From Metellina segmentata (Eukaryota > Arthropoda > Arachnida > Araneae > Tetragnathidae): a stretch of 64,000 nt of DNA. The translations under genes and the position numbers were made by a program. Below are positions 12,201 to 20,300 of this stretch, piece by piece. The notes beneath the pieces were generated by a model, which saw nothing but the letters and a program-made list of their open reading frames with translations, ran no database searches and had not been told where the DNA came from. How positions within the stretch are numbered: position 1 is the first letter of the stretch; each line of letters starts with the position of its first letter. Location: the NCBI GenBank assembly GCA_947359465.1, contig OX375874.1:92226172-92290171 (forward strand). The letters run 5' to 3'.

Positions 12201-12678
12201 AAAATAGCAAAACTATTCTTATGTAAAAATGCACCTTTCAAAATAAACTAAGCCTTCATAGTTAAGGCTGTTTCTGTAACTTGAAAAGAAAAAATTCTGA
12301 TGCATTTTTGTCTTGTGTATTTCAAATTTAGTAAGGTAATTTAAAAATGACTTAATTTTTACATCTGTTACTTAAGGAGCTATATTAATACTACTGCAAT
12401 TCAACATCCTTCTTCAAAATCGAAAATGTCTACAAACCAGGTCAGATTTATCATTAACTATATGTGCTTTCGCTTTCTAAACTACAGAAAATACAAAACA
12501 GGTGAAAATATTTTACCAGTCAACAGGATTTGAAGCATGCTGCAATAGATAAGGGGATTTCTCTAAAGATAATCTGTTTTTGAACTCCGGATTTTTGGCT
12601 TGATCACCGCTGTCTTCTGGCTTGTCGTCACTTGATGAGGAAGCCATTCTATAATAGTCTAATGATGGTGCACAAGAT
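89..12678 (-). CDS. SPATA20: SPATA20-like thioredoxin-domain protein (DUF255 / six-hairpin), 10 exons seen, 3' end outside window
   Basis: Spliced gene span; exons are listed separately. From the ATG at 12647 the ten exons join in phase into about 528 codons, and the frame continues past the left edge. The vertebrate protein is just under 800 aa, so roughly a third is missing here. Seen: N-terminal [21 protein letters not shown]; a thioredoxin-like CHWC motif at residues 71-74; [27 protein letters not shown] with [40 protein letters not shown]; and [11 protein letters not shown]. These are hallmarks of the DUF255/YyaL/SPATA20 family, which joins a thioredoxin fold to an (alpha/alpha)6 toroid resembling N-acylglucosamine 2-epimerases. 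The biochemical role is not established; vertebrate SPATA20 is linked to spermatogenesis. All introns are GT..AG. An upstream Arg/Ser-rich exon (13614-13771) may add a mitochondrial presequence. Confidence 0.93.
258..2502. other. SPATA20 introns, no other gene seen
   Basis: Two AT-rich introns flank the exon at 1084-1276. I see no coding region, RNA gene or clear transposon in them; the small ORFs have no recognisable motif. Confidence 0.6.
1084..1276 (-). CDS. SPATA20: SPATA20 exon ([16 protein letters not shown])
   Basis: Encodes a charged helix ([19 protein letters not shown]), then [17 protein letters not shown], equivalent to RPKPHLDSKMLAAWNG in vertebrates. It ends in phase 1 at a GTAAAT donor. 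Confidence 0.9.
2503..2709 (-). CDS. SPATA20: SPATA20 exon ([11 protein letters not shown])
   Basis: Sixty-nine codons starting [20 protein letters not shown] and continuing [16 protein letters not shown], matching the family motif SAEDADS followed by EGAYYVWT. Acceptor TTAACAG, donor GTACGA. Confidence 0.92.
2991..3170 (-). CDS. SPATA20: SPATA20 exon ([20 protein letters not shown])
   Basis: Sixty codons containing the strongly conserved [20 protein letters not shown] block and [12 protein letters not shown]. Acceptor GTTTCAG and donor GTGAGA, both phase 0. Confidence 0.93.
3653..3665 (+). repeat. Target site duplication, left copy
   Basis: AACCATTCCCCTT, identical to 4581-4593, brackets the truncated LINE. 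Confidence 0.85.
3666..4580 (+). mobile_element. 5'-truncated LINE (RNase H end) with 13-bp target duplication
   Basis: The insertion sits in a SPATA20 intron, antisense to the gene. It is bounded by identical 13-bp copies of AACCATTCCCCTT (3653-3665 and 4581-4593) and ends in a short (CAA)n tail. Only the 3' end of the element is present, as expected from incomplete target-primed reverse transcription. RNase H-bearing non-LTR clades such as I-like elements are the best class; the exact clade cannot be told without the RT domain. Confidence 0.88.
3667..4542 (+). CDS. LINE ORF2 C-terminus: RNase H domain and C-terminal zinc-knuckle-like tail
   Basis: One uninterrupted frame runs from the 5' truncation point to TAG at 4540-4542 (291 codons). 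There is no proper start, because translation began in the lost 5' part. The RNase H catalytic set is complete: D in IYTDGSK, E in [10 protein letters not shown] in LTDSRSS, and the late H/D in [15 protein letters not shown]. The tail holds [10 protein letters not shown] and [17 protein letters not shown], the Cys/His motif found after RNase H in many arthropod LINEs. Domain identity is certain. Whether any protein is made from this truncated copy is doubtful. The lack of any stop or frameshift suggests a young insertion. Confidence 0.85.
   Translation, partial: PLRGVHFHSELLSHTNKNSDVPEYLRQLALEVINCIPSEDTLIYTDGSKDESNHTVSGIYIENLFIRLSRRNPDNCSVFRSELIAIKEGLKTILHSTDSSDIWILTDSRSSIQHLQDWRRVNDPVGIQILNNLKIITKRREVHFQWIPSHVDVPGNEVADILAKNGCSATATTDYVLTFQEIFSMAKNSDRQVWLTPPAHPWYGRKRPGGILDFGEDRQDQTAVSRLISGHLRCMTFDSGRRVFPTCTKCQLLPASPKHILDCLGLTLADVLDCPLLVLDFARVHGLMDLM
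4581..4593 (+). repeat. Target site duplication, right copy
   Basis: AACCATTCCCCTT directly follows the CAA-rich tail of the LINE and repeats the bases at its 5' junction. Confidence 0.85.
4710..4840 (-). CDS. SPATA20: SPATA20 exon ([19 protein letters not shown])
   Basis: Encodes [19 protein letters not shown] followed by [20 protein letters not shown], aligning with the vertebrate segment just before GFHRYSTD. It ends in phase 0 with a GTACTT donor. Confidence 0.9.
4841..6370. other. Intronic AT-rich stretch without a recognised feature
   Basis: Part of a SPATA20 intron. Nothing coding is recognisable. The 5520-6300 part is less AT-rich and may be an old repeat, but I could not assign it. 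Confidence 0.4.
6377..7150 (+). mobile_element. Tigger/pogo-type DNA transposon relic, internally deleted
   Basis: The left end near 6377 starts CAGTGAATTC and continues with the repeated 'ttacgaa' motifs (6396, 6458, 6490) typical of Tigger/pogo termini. Within about 300 bp it passes to a broken C-terminal transposase (6690-7147). The right terminus was not found, so the right boundary is only the end of coding homology. Confidence 0.55.
6690..7147 (+). pseudogene. Tigger-like transposase C-terminal fragment
   Basis: The first frame reads [20 protein letters not shown]..., matching the Tigger/jerky C-terminal signature ([19 protein letters not shown]), then an acidic stretch that ends at a stop. 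After a frame change the segment from 6947 reads [13 protein letters not shown] and [19 protein letters not shown], the acidic tail of the same family. The DDE catalytic core is absent. Broken by at least one frameshift and one stop. Confidence 0.65.
7150..8010 (+). repeat. GC-richer block, possible solo LTR or old retroposon
   Basis: This block is clearly richer in G and C than the surrounding intron and includes a run of about 14 G at 7432-7445. Near the 3' side it has a GTAAATAAA-type polyadenylation motif (about 7907-7915). A weakly similar stretch (GAGGTCAAGAGACC...AATCAAGCTGAT) occurs near 21.3 kb, so it may be a dispersed LTR. I found no paired LTR or target duplication. The overlapping ORFs in several frames look like by-products of base composition. 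Confidence 0.3.
8278..8482 (-). CDS. SPATA20: SPATA20 exon ([13 protein letters not shown])
   Basis: Encodes a helical linker ending in [17 protein letters not shown], the start of the six-hairpin part. Acceptor TTTTTGCAG and donor GTATTT; ends in phase 1. The intron on its 3' side (4841-8277) holds transposon relics. Confidence 0.92.
8585..8975. mobile_element. 391-bp MITE, copy 1 (TIR CAGTACAAAGTC...)
   Basis: The ends are inverted: CAGTACAAAGTCAAAATCCG on the left against CGGATTTGGAACTTTGTCCTG on the right. TA precedes the left end. It has no coding capacity. A copy of exactly the same length lies at 21956-22346. The CAGT terminus and TA target suggest a pogo-type non-autonomous element. 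Confidence 0.75.
9058..9204 (-). CDS. SPATA20: SPATA20 exon ([13 protein letters not shown])
   Basis: Forty-nine codons encoding [19 protein letters not shown] and [19 protein letters not shown]. The GGGWPM and GGTYFPP blocks are near-invariant in the family. Acceptor TTTCAG, donor GTAATC, both phase 0. Confidence 0.93.
10239..10393 (-). CDS. SPATA20: SPATA20 exon carrying the CHWC motif
   Basis: Encodes [17 protein letters not shown] followed by [17 protein letters not shown] and TFVQ. The two cysteines of CHWC are in the thioredoxin-like active-site position and are both present. Acceptor ATTTCAG and donor GTAATC frame the exon; it ends in phase 0. Confidence 0.93.
11685..11749 (-). CDS. 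SPATA20: SPATA20 exon (65 bp)
   Basis: Completes the split Trp and encodes [21 protein letters not shown], matching the helix and strand before the CxxC loop of the family. It has a canonical acceptor (TTTTTAG) and a GT donor, ending in phase 1. Confidence 0.9.
12517..12678 (-). CDS. SPATA20: SPATA20 exon with ATG at 12647
   Basis: From the ATG at 12645-12647 the exon reads [16 protein letters not shown]..., then the family N-terminal signature [14 protein letters not shown]. The donor GTAAAA splits the Trp codon (phase 2). The frame is also open upstream of the ATG to an acceptor AG at 12679-12680, so the start may lie in an upstream exon. Confidence 0.9.
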
Positions 12679-13613
12679 CTTTAATAAATTAAAAAAAGCA
12701 TTTTATTTAATAACATTTTTAATTTAAATTCAACAAGTAAAAGACCTTAAAAAGGTGTTTTATTAACACACACATTACAATTTTAAAAAGATTTTTTAAC
12801 GTTTGAATAGTAAAGTTTAATGCAGTATTTTTCCTTTATGAAAAAAGTTTTTCAAATATATAGATTTCCCAATATGTAATTTATGTAACACTGGACAACA
12901 TGATGGCTGAACCCTTAGGATGCATAAATCTAAACTTAGAGGTTTAAGTTGCATCATTCAGAAATATTGGAGAACCCATGAACTATTGGCAAGAGAGCTA
13001 ATGTTCTACATTTGCAATCAGATTTTCCAAGAGTTCATGTTTTAATCTGATTCAGTACCTTAGTAAAATTGAATTGAGTGAGTGTTTGCAATGATAAACT
13101 TAATTACAGATTCAAGAAAAAAGAATAGGGTAAATACATGCTTCTTTAATTCCATTTTAAGTCTGAAAGAGGACTATACTATTTTTTTTTTACAAAAGAG
13201 TTTTCCCTTAGTACTAATTCCACAAAAAGAAAATTAAAATATTTAAAATTTGAATCAGAGACCGAATACAAATAAAACTTTGAATGTTAATATTAAAACA
13301 ATAAAAGAGAAAATTTGTCCACCAGTACTTGTTCTGTTTAAGTAATAAAATATTATTCAAGTTACAATTTATATTTTTGAAGGTCACAGACAAACACTTT
13401 TTATTCACCAACAACACCAGAAATAATCCAAAAGAAAATATATACGATTTCAACATGCAGTTTCTACTTGCTTGAAAACACTCATAAATAGAAAAAAAAA
13501 CATCCACACTTGGAACTTATAATAAAATATACACGAGCACATGCGGGAAAACGACACTGAAAAACAGAAGAAAAAAATTTTTAATATACAAGCATTCAAA
13601 AAAACTGTCTAAC

Positions 13614-13771
13614 TTATGCTTCAGAAATATAAACTTGCTTCTAGAGGATAATAGCAGACGAGGATGCGGCGATACTTTCAGATTCCAGCTATGCGCCTCA
13701 GTCAAAGGCCATACTGTCGCAGAAATAGAAGCAAAACGATAACTTAATCTGAGTTTGTGTGAACATCTCAT
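13614..13771 (-). CDS. SPATA20: Candidate first exon of SPATA20 (mitochondrial presequence)
   Basis: A frame opening with MRCSHKLRLSYRFASISATV is rich in Arg, Lys and Ser and nearly free of acidic residues, as expected of a mitochondrial targeting peptide. Using the GT after base 13614 as donor (weak, AA|GTTAGA), the exon ends in phase 2. That matches the acceptor at 12679-12680, giving a join through Ser-Cys-Ala-Pro-Ser-Leu into the ATG at 12647 with no stop. A better-looking donor at 13674-13675 ends in phase 0 and does not fit. Alternatively the gene starts at 12647 and this is a chance ORF. Confidence 0.35.
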
Positions 13772-13795
13772 AATAAAATTACTATAACAATACAA

Positions 13796-14246
13796 ATTTT
13801 TTACTACCTTACTTTAATAGTTTATGGGTAATTAGATAAATTCGTCCGTCCAAAAGCCGCTTCGCATGGATATAGGATCAAAGAGAAGAGCAGACATACA
13901 TTTCTCACTCATCCAGATCCATCATCGGAAAATGATATTGAAGATGCGGAAGAAGGATGAATGGAAGAACATATTTAGAAGAAATATTTACCAAATGTTC
14001 AAATCAAATTTTTGGAACAAAAATTAAGCAGTCAAATTGTTTGATTAAAGATAGATTATCATTAGCTAATTTATTAAATCGAGTGATTGTACAACCTGTT
14101 AAGCCCCCCCCCCTATTGCCTGAATTTTGAACAATTGAAAACATAGGTTGGCATCGGTTAAGTGTACGTATTTGTTTTGATATTGATAAGTGGATTCGTG
14201 TTGTTTTGAAACCAGGAATTTAGTATTAAATTGTTTCTTTGTAAAT
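13796..14246. promoter_or_regulatory. Candidate bidirectional promoter between SPATA20 and ECI1
   Basis: The region separates the 5' end of SPATA20 (minus) from the ATG of ECI1 (plus at 14247). The genes are head-to-head and both products appear mitochondrial, an arrangement often served by one shared promoter. No clear TATA element or known binding site stands out. The placement is inferred from gene starts only, and the SPATA20 first exon is itself uncertain. Confidence 0.4.
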
Positions 14247-14376
14247 ATGTATCGCAAAATACTTCCACTTTGCAAGATTCTGCAACCCACTAGTTTTAAA
14301 GTAACTGTTTTAGCGAAAGCAAGCAGTGAAAATGCCAGTAGAAGCTTAGTTAAAGTGATAGAAGATGAAAAGAAAA
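14247..14376 (+). CDS. ECI1: ECI1 exon 1 (presequence)
   Basis: Starts at the ATG within AAATATGTAT and encodes 43 residues including the mitochondrial presequence and KASSENASRSLVKVIEDEKK. Donor GTATGT; phase 1, compatible with exon 2. An in-frame ATG at 14190 would add 19 residues, but the 14247 start puts the basic presequence at the N-terminus and is preferred. Confidence 0.85.
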
Positions 14377-17300
14377 GTATGTATGAGGATGTTTATCATG
14401 TGCAATCAGGGGCGCACCCTCGATTTTATTCTGGGGCTACCCGAATATCTTTCGCTTTTCTCGAGGAATTGATTGAAACATGTCCCAAGTTGCACTTTAT
14501 CAATTCACAAAATTAATTTTTGATTGTAAACGACTTGATTTCTTCAATAAGCTTTCATATTCGTTATATACAACTTTACCTTTGCATTTTATTCATTTTA
14601 AATTTAAATTTTCAGAAAACATTGCTTAGAAGAAAAGTGCAGATTGTGATCTGTTTTACACAAACAAATATTTAAATCACTACTTGCATTTGAACACTAG
14701 CGTCAATGGCATTTTTATACAATTCGCCCTGACTTTTTAAGATTTTTTTAGTTGTGTGTAAGGTAGGGGAGACTGGGGACACTTGATCCCTAAGGAGACT
14801 TGATCCCTAGTGTTAAAAACAACAATAATAAAGAGTTAAGTCTTGTAACACTGGTACAGTTATTCTTAGTCAACAAAACCAGCAACAAAATTTCTTTCAG
14901 CCATGTTTGTTTTTATTATAAGAAAAGATTGTTTGATTTCCTGAATTTGAACTTTTTTTATTGTAAGTGGTTTAAGTTTTTTATTTTTAACTAATTATTA
15001 TTATAGTAGTTATATATAATGATATTTCATACTGCCTTTTCTTACCTTTGAAATAATACTATTTATGTGTAACACAGTTTTTTTTCTTTTTTGTACAACA
15101 ATATTTTCATGGTGCATGTGCATTGGGGACACATGATCCCCCATCACATGGGGAGAGATGATCCCGGGATCAAGTATCCCCAATGTCACACACACATATT
15201 TTTTTCTTTGTTTACTTTTTGTTGGTGGAGTCATGCCATGATTTTAAAACATAAAGATGGTGTTAAGCCCAGTAAAATATCAATGTGGAAGACATGCAGG
15301 CAGCAGTAAAGGTTGTATTAAATAGTGGCAGTATAAATGGGCAAGAACATTTGCATTAATGTAATGACATTAAAACGTTCTGTTAAAGAAGATGTTTTAT
15401 GCAAATATTTGAAAACATCAAGTAAATTACATCATGGACTTACTCCTATGCATTTAAGGAAGTGAGCATTCCAGTATTCTGTAAAAAAAGGAAAAGAAAG
15501 ATCCCTGAATCATGGGAAAAAGAAGGATGTGCGGGGTATGAATGGTACAGAGTGTTATGAATCGTAATAAGTCATTGTCTCTTTGAACACCAGAGGCAAC
15601 CAGCCTTAACTGTGCCATTAGTTTCAACAAACACAACATTAATATGTTTTTGAAAATCTGAAACTGATATATACTAAAGAAAAGCTAGACCCACAAAAAA
15701 TATGGAACATTCATGAAAGTGGTTTTACCACTGTGCATAAGCCACCAAAAGTAGTTGCTACCAAGGAGAAAATATCGCACCCCGACAAGAAAAGTGACAC
15801 AACTCAAAATTTCAGAACTATCAACTTAAAGGATACTATAAAACTTATATTGAAATAGTAAAAGCTTCTTTTAAATTTTAGGTAAGTATTTATGGTGATA
15901 ACTTCTATTATATTCTATAGAATAGCAATATAACACGCTGGGACAACTCATAAATTATTTTTCAATGACATAGCATCAAAATTTTAATTTTTGAATTTTG
16001 ATACTTTTCTTGTCGGGGTGCGATATGTTAACGATTCATCGGAAAGTGATAGCAATTACAATGTTCACAATTCAACAGAAGCAGAATAACTTTATGAATT
16101 TTCTGATGAAAATAAAGACACCCAAGATGTATCTTTTAATGAGAATGATTTTGTAATTGTAAAATTTCCAGGGGAAGAAAATTAAATCACTTTGTTGGAA
16201 AAATCGAGAAAAAAAAAAGGATCAAGCGCCAATCAGTTTATCTATCCTGAAAAAGACAACAAAAACATTGTTGATAAAGAGGATTGTGTTAAAAAGTTGC
16301 CAAAACCTATGTTGGGTGAAACACTCAGAACAGCAACAGTTTTGACATTGTTTGACTTTTCACGTTTTGAGAATATTCACTATTTTTTTTTTAATACAAA
16401 TAACCTAGGCTTTTGTATTTGTCATAAATGTAGTACTTTTACAAATGTTTCATTTGACATGAAAATGCAAATTCTATTTTTGTTTGCTTTGAATTGTTTA
16501 AATGTGTTTGTGTGAAGGATCAAGTCTCCCCTTGTGGGGGATCAAGTGTCCCCATAATTGGGATGATGCATTTTTTTTCTCCCATTGTTGAAAAAAATTT
16601 ATATAAAATTTAAAAATTCATTTATGAAAATGAAATAAATTTTTTATCAAAGAATACAGTTGTACAATTTATAGTGATTCAAAACATTTAAAAAATAATA
16701 ATATTTTATTAAGATAAAAATTTAAAACTGCAAAAAGGGATCAAGTCTCCCCTAACCATAGATTAAGTAATTAAAGTTTTTCATAATGGTGGAGCTCAGA
16801 CATTATAATATTCATAGCAGTAAAGTAGAATGTAGATGCCTGTACCCAAATATACTAAGAAGTCGTTTTTTCTGATGTGGGTGGTATAAACCCAGGCATT
16901 TATACAATGGGGCTGTGGATTATTCTATGTATTACAAAAGAATATGTTTCTTTTTCAATATAGGGAGCATAAGCACCTCACAAGTAGATGCACAAATGAA
17001 TTGAATGGATATTTTTGCTTAATTTGGGGCATAAGCCCTTGATACACCTATGAATATATATTTCCTCTTTACGTGTTAATAAGGCTGAAGATGTCAAAAA
17101 TTAAAAAAATGTAGGAGCCAGCCCAATTTTTTTTGGAACCAGGACCCTTGCAATACATATGCTAATACTTTTTCCAATGCTGAGTAGGGTAATTGTAAAC
17201 AGAATTTGTATGTTCACTTTTAATCCCTATTTTCAAACTCTTGATCAAGTAATTAAACATTGTTCAACCTACTAAACTCATTTGTCACTATTCTACTTTG

Positions 17301-20300
17301 ATATTTAATTAGTACAAAGATTCCAGAAATGAAATTTAATACCATGCTCAGCTGTTCACAATTACCCCTGAGAGTAGGGGTAATTGTAAACAACGAATTT
17401 CCTCGTGATATTGATCAAGTGACAGCATGAGCAGTAGTCATGGCAGTAGAAGGAACTCCAGTGGTATTTTTACCCTTCTAATAGGTGCCATGTTTACAAT
17501 AATCCGTTTTGATCTTTACCTTTACCAAATACTCCCACTTCTTCCTCTTCCCCCCAAACCCCCAAAAAAAAAACATATAGTGACACTCGAAAGTTGCATT
17601 GATCATGAGGTGAACTTCCAAGAATACATAAGAATAAATTATTCAAACATTTAATGAATAAAGACTGAAGAAACAAATTACAAAAAAAAAAAAAACTAAC
17701 TAAAGATTGAAACATACAATCTTGGGTACAAAAAAAGCAAACACACATTGCATTTCTTACACATTAACAGTGCACTCAAATTGTAAAATTTCTTTACAGT
17801 CTTCTTTACTACAGGTTGGAGTAGGTAAAATTGTTTTGACATAGTCTTTGGTAACACATAATTAGTCTTTTTGAACCACAGCGACTTTTGTCTATGCATT
17901 TTCAATCCATTTGAGTCTGGTGATGTCAAACTCCTCTTCTGAAACAACATATACCCTTCATACATACAAAAAATGTATTTTCTTTCTCTCTCTCTTCCCC
18001 CCCCCTCTCACCAACTATAAGTAGAAACGTGGTCATTTCAATGTCTTCCATGAATGGCTCCAAAATATTTAACTTCCCCTACAAGCTAATCTATATTTTG
18101 CTTGCATGTTTGGAGAACTTCAAACTCTTCACCGTCAATGTTAGTCAATTCTTTCAATAGTTCCTCATCCTCGCTGTCCTTGAGTTCTGCTGTCCTTTCC
18201 GTTTGCTTCTTTCTTGGTTTCTTGCTTACTTCTGGCTCTTTCACTATCTTCTCACCAGGCTTCCTTTAGTTCTTTTTCTCTTCTGCCTCCTTCAAGCATG
18301 ACACTGCTTGGTCAGTTGTAAAAACTTCACCTTATGTGTGAAGTTTTAGTAAATCAGTCTTCGTGCTCACCAAGTACACGAAAAATGCAATAAAACGCAA
18401 TTCAAAAGTACTAAATACAGTTAAATACAAAATTACACGGGGAAACATATTGGGTTTCCATCCAAATTGAACGAAACTATTGGCAAAGTTATGTTTACAA
18501 TTACCCCTGTCCCTTGAAAAATATGGGGTAATTGTAAAAATTCTACTGTCAGTGTATTAAAGTTCCCAGAAGCAAAAGTCCATGATTTTCTGTTCGATAG
18601 AAATATAACTGACTATAGTAAAGAATTGGAACAACATACCTTTGAATATGTTATGGAGGGCAGCAGAAAATGCAGCACACAAAAACTTTAAAACCCAAAC
18701 TTTTCAACCATAAATTTTTCAACTGAACATACTGCTATCAGCTGTGGTTCAAAGAAATACGGGATCATCATATTGCATCCTCAGGGTTGCAAGCTTTCAT
18801 ATTGCACAACTTATTAGTTTCTCGGAATCCCATGTGGGAGCTTGTATAGCCCCGTCTACCCCCGGCAATACCCTGTCTGACCCTATAGCGCAGAACTCAC
18901 TATACACACGCACAGTAAATAATATACTATTTATAGTGTGTAACTGAGGCAATAAAAAATAACATTTTTACTATCTACATTAAACATTTTGCTCCATTTT
19001 GACCTAAAATATCAAAAAAAATTTCATGAAAAATAAACGTTTTTTTACAGAATAGAAAATTTAGGTGCCAGACCAAATTTCTTCGGCGACCTGGTGCCCA
19101 GGATTTGTCATGCCCTGTAATAGGGCTTAAGCCCCAGCACATAGGTATGCCAAAAAATAGATTTACTTATTTCAGATCTATGACTCTGTAGGCATGCCCA
19201 TAATTTAGAAACAATATTTTTACTTTTAGCGAATTTCTAGAGGATTAAACCTTAACCCCCCTAGTTCTCTACAGGTGTGACAGTGAGTTCAAAAGGGTTG
19301 TTTTTCAGGTTTTGGATGAGCTAAGCCTGAAGAAGTGAAAATGCTACAAGATGCGAATATATCGCACCTGGCAAGAAAATTGACACAAGTAAAAAAATAT
19401 AAATTTTGATGTTATGTCATTGAATATATGTATGATGTGCCCCAGCATATTATATTACTATTCTATAGAATATAATAGAAGTTACCACAATAAGTGCTTA
19501 CCTAAAATTTAAAAGAAGCTTATACTATTTCAATATGTTTTATAGTATCCTTTAAGTTGATGTTTCTCAAAATCTGCAATTTCGAGTTGTATCACTTTTC
19601 TTGCCAGGGTGCGATTTGTTGGGTGCTTAAGCTCCCAAGGTATATTTTCTTCATTGGGTCTGGGTACAAAGCCTCCATGTATAGTACACCTGCCTATCTG
19701 TGCATCATTATATTATTGGATTGAAGCAGTGTGAAATTTTCCTTTAGATATTATAAGCATCGATTTTTATTAGTTTTGTGAACATTTATAATCCATATGA
19801 AAGATGTTGTGTCCTTAAGTGACGTTCATGTATTTGTGACAATAAAAATGTTGTAATTACACACATAAAATAATTATATTGAGAAAATCAAGATTATAAA
19901 TGTATTTGTTTTCCTTCGATTAGATGATTTTCGTATTCATGACAGGCATTTGCTGCTAGTATTTCCTTTCATATAAAAACTGGCTGAATAAGTTGGTTAA
20001 CAGATTTCTCTCCCTCCCCAAATGAACCAGTATTTTCTTGTATTTAGAAATATTACCATTAATTTTGGTTACTATTTATTTATTAGAGACAGCAAATGTT
20101 GTCATGCAGAGACCTCCAGTCAACAGTTTAAACTATGAACTTCTTCAAGAGATAACAAATGCCATTAAAGACCTGGAAAAGAAGAAATTTAAAGGAATGA
20201 TCTTGTCATCTGTGAGTATTTATACCGAACTTATTCTAGGTTCTTTACAGTTTAATTCACACTTTTTGACTAACTTAATTTATATATTTTGGTTTAATAC

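Larger units (their letters stand above)
9205..12516. other. SPATA20 introns between exons, nothing else recognised
   Basis: Apart from the exons at 10239-10393 and 11685-11749, these AT-rich introns show no transposon or gene that I recognise. Confidence 0.5.
14764..16754 (+). mobile_element. Pogo-like (CENP-B-HTH/DDE) element with GGGGAGAC termini and TA duplication
   Basis: The element is bounded by TA-GGGGAGAC on the left and GTCTCCCC-TA on the right. Subterminal copies of 'ggga(c)ac(t)tgatccc' occur near 14776-14807, 15121-15180 and 16517-16552, in both orientations. Relics of transposase are visible: IPESWEKEGCAGYEWYR and TPEATSLNCAISFNKHNIN from 15499 to 15644, then ESGFTTVHKPPKVVATKEK at 15715-15770. 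These match the family blocks around RKPEATSLARATSFN and DETGFTTVxKPSKV. It is broken by stops and interrupted by a nested MITE. It lies in ECI1 intron 1. Confidence 0.72.
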
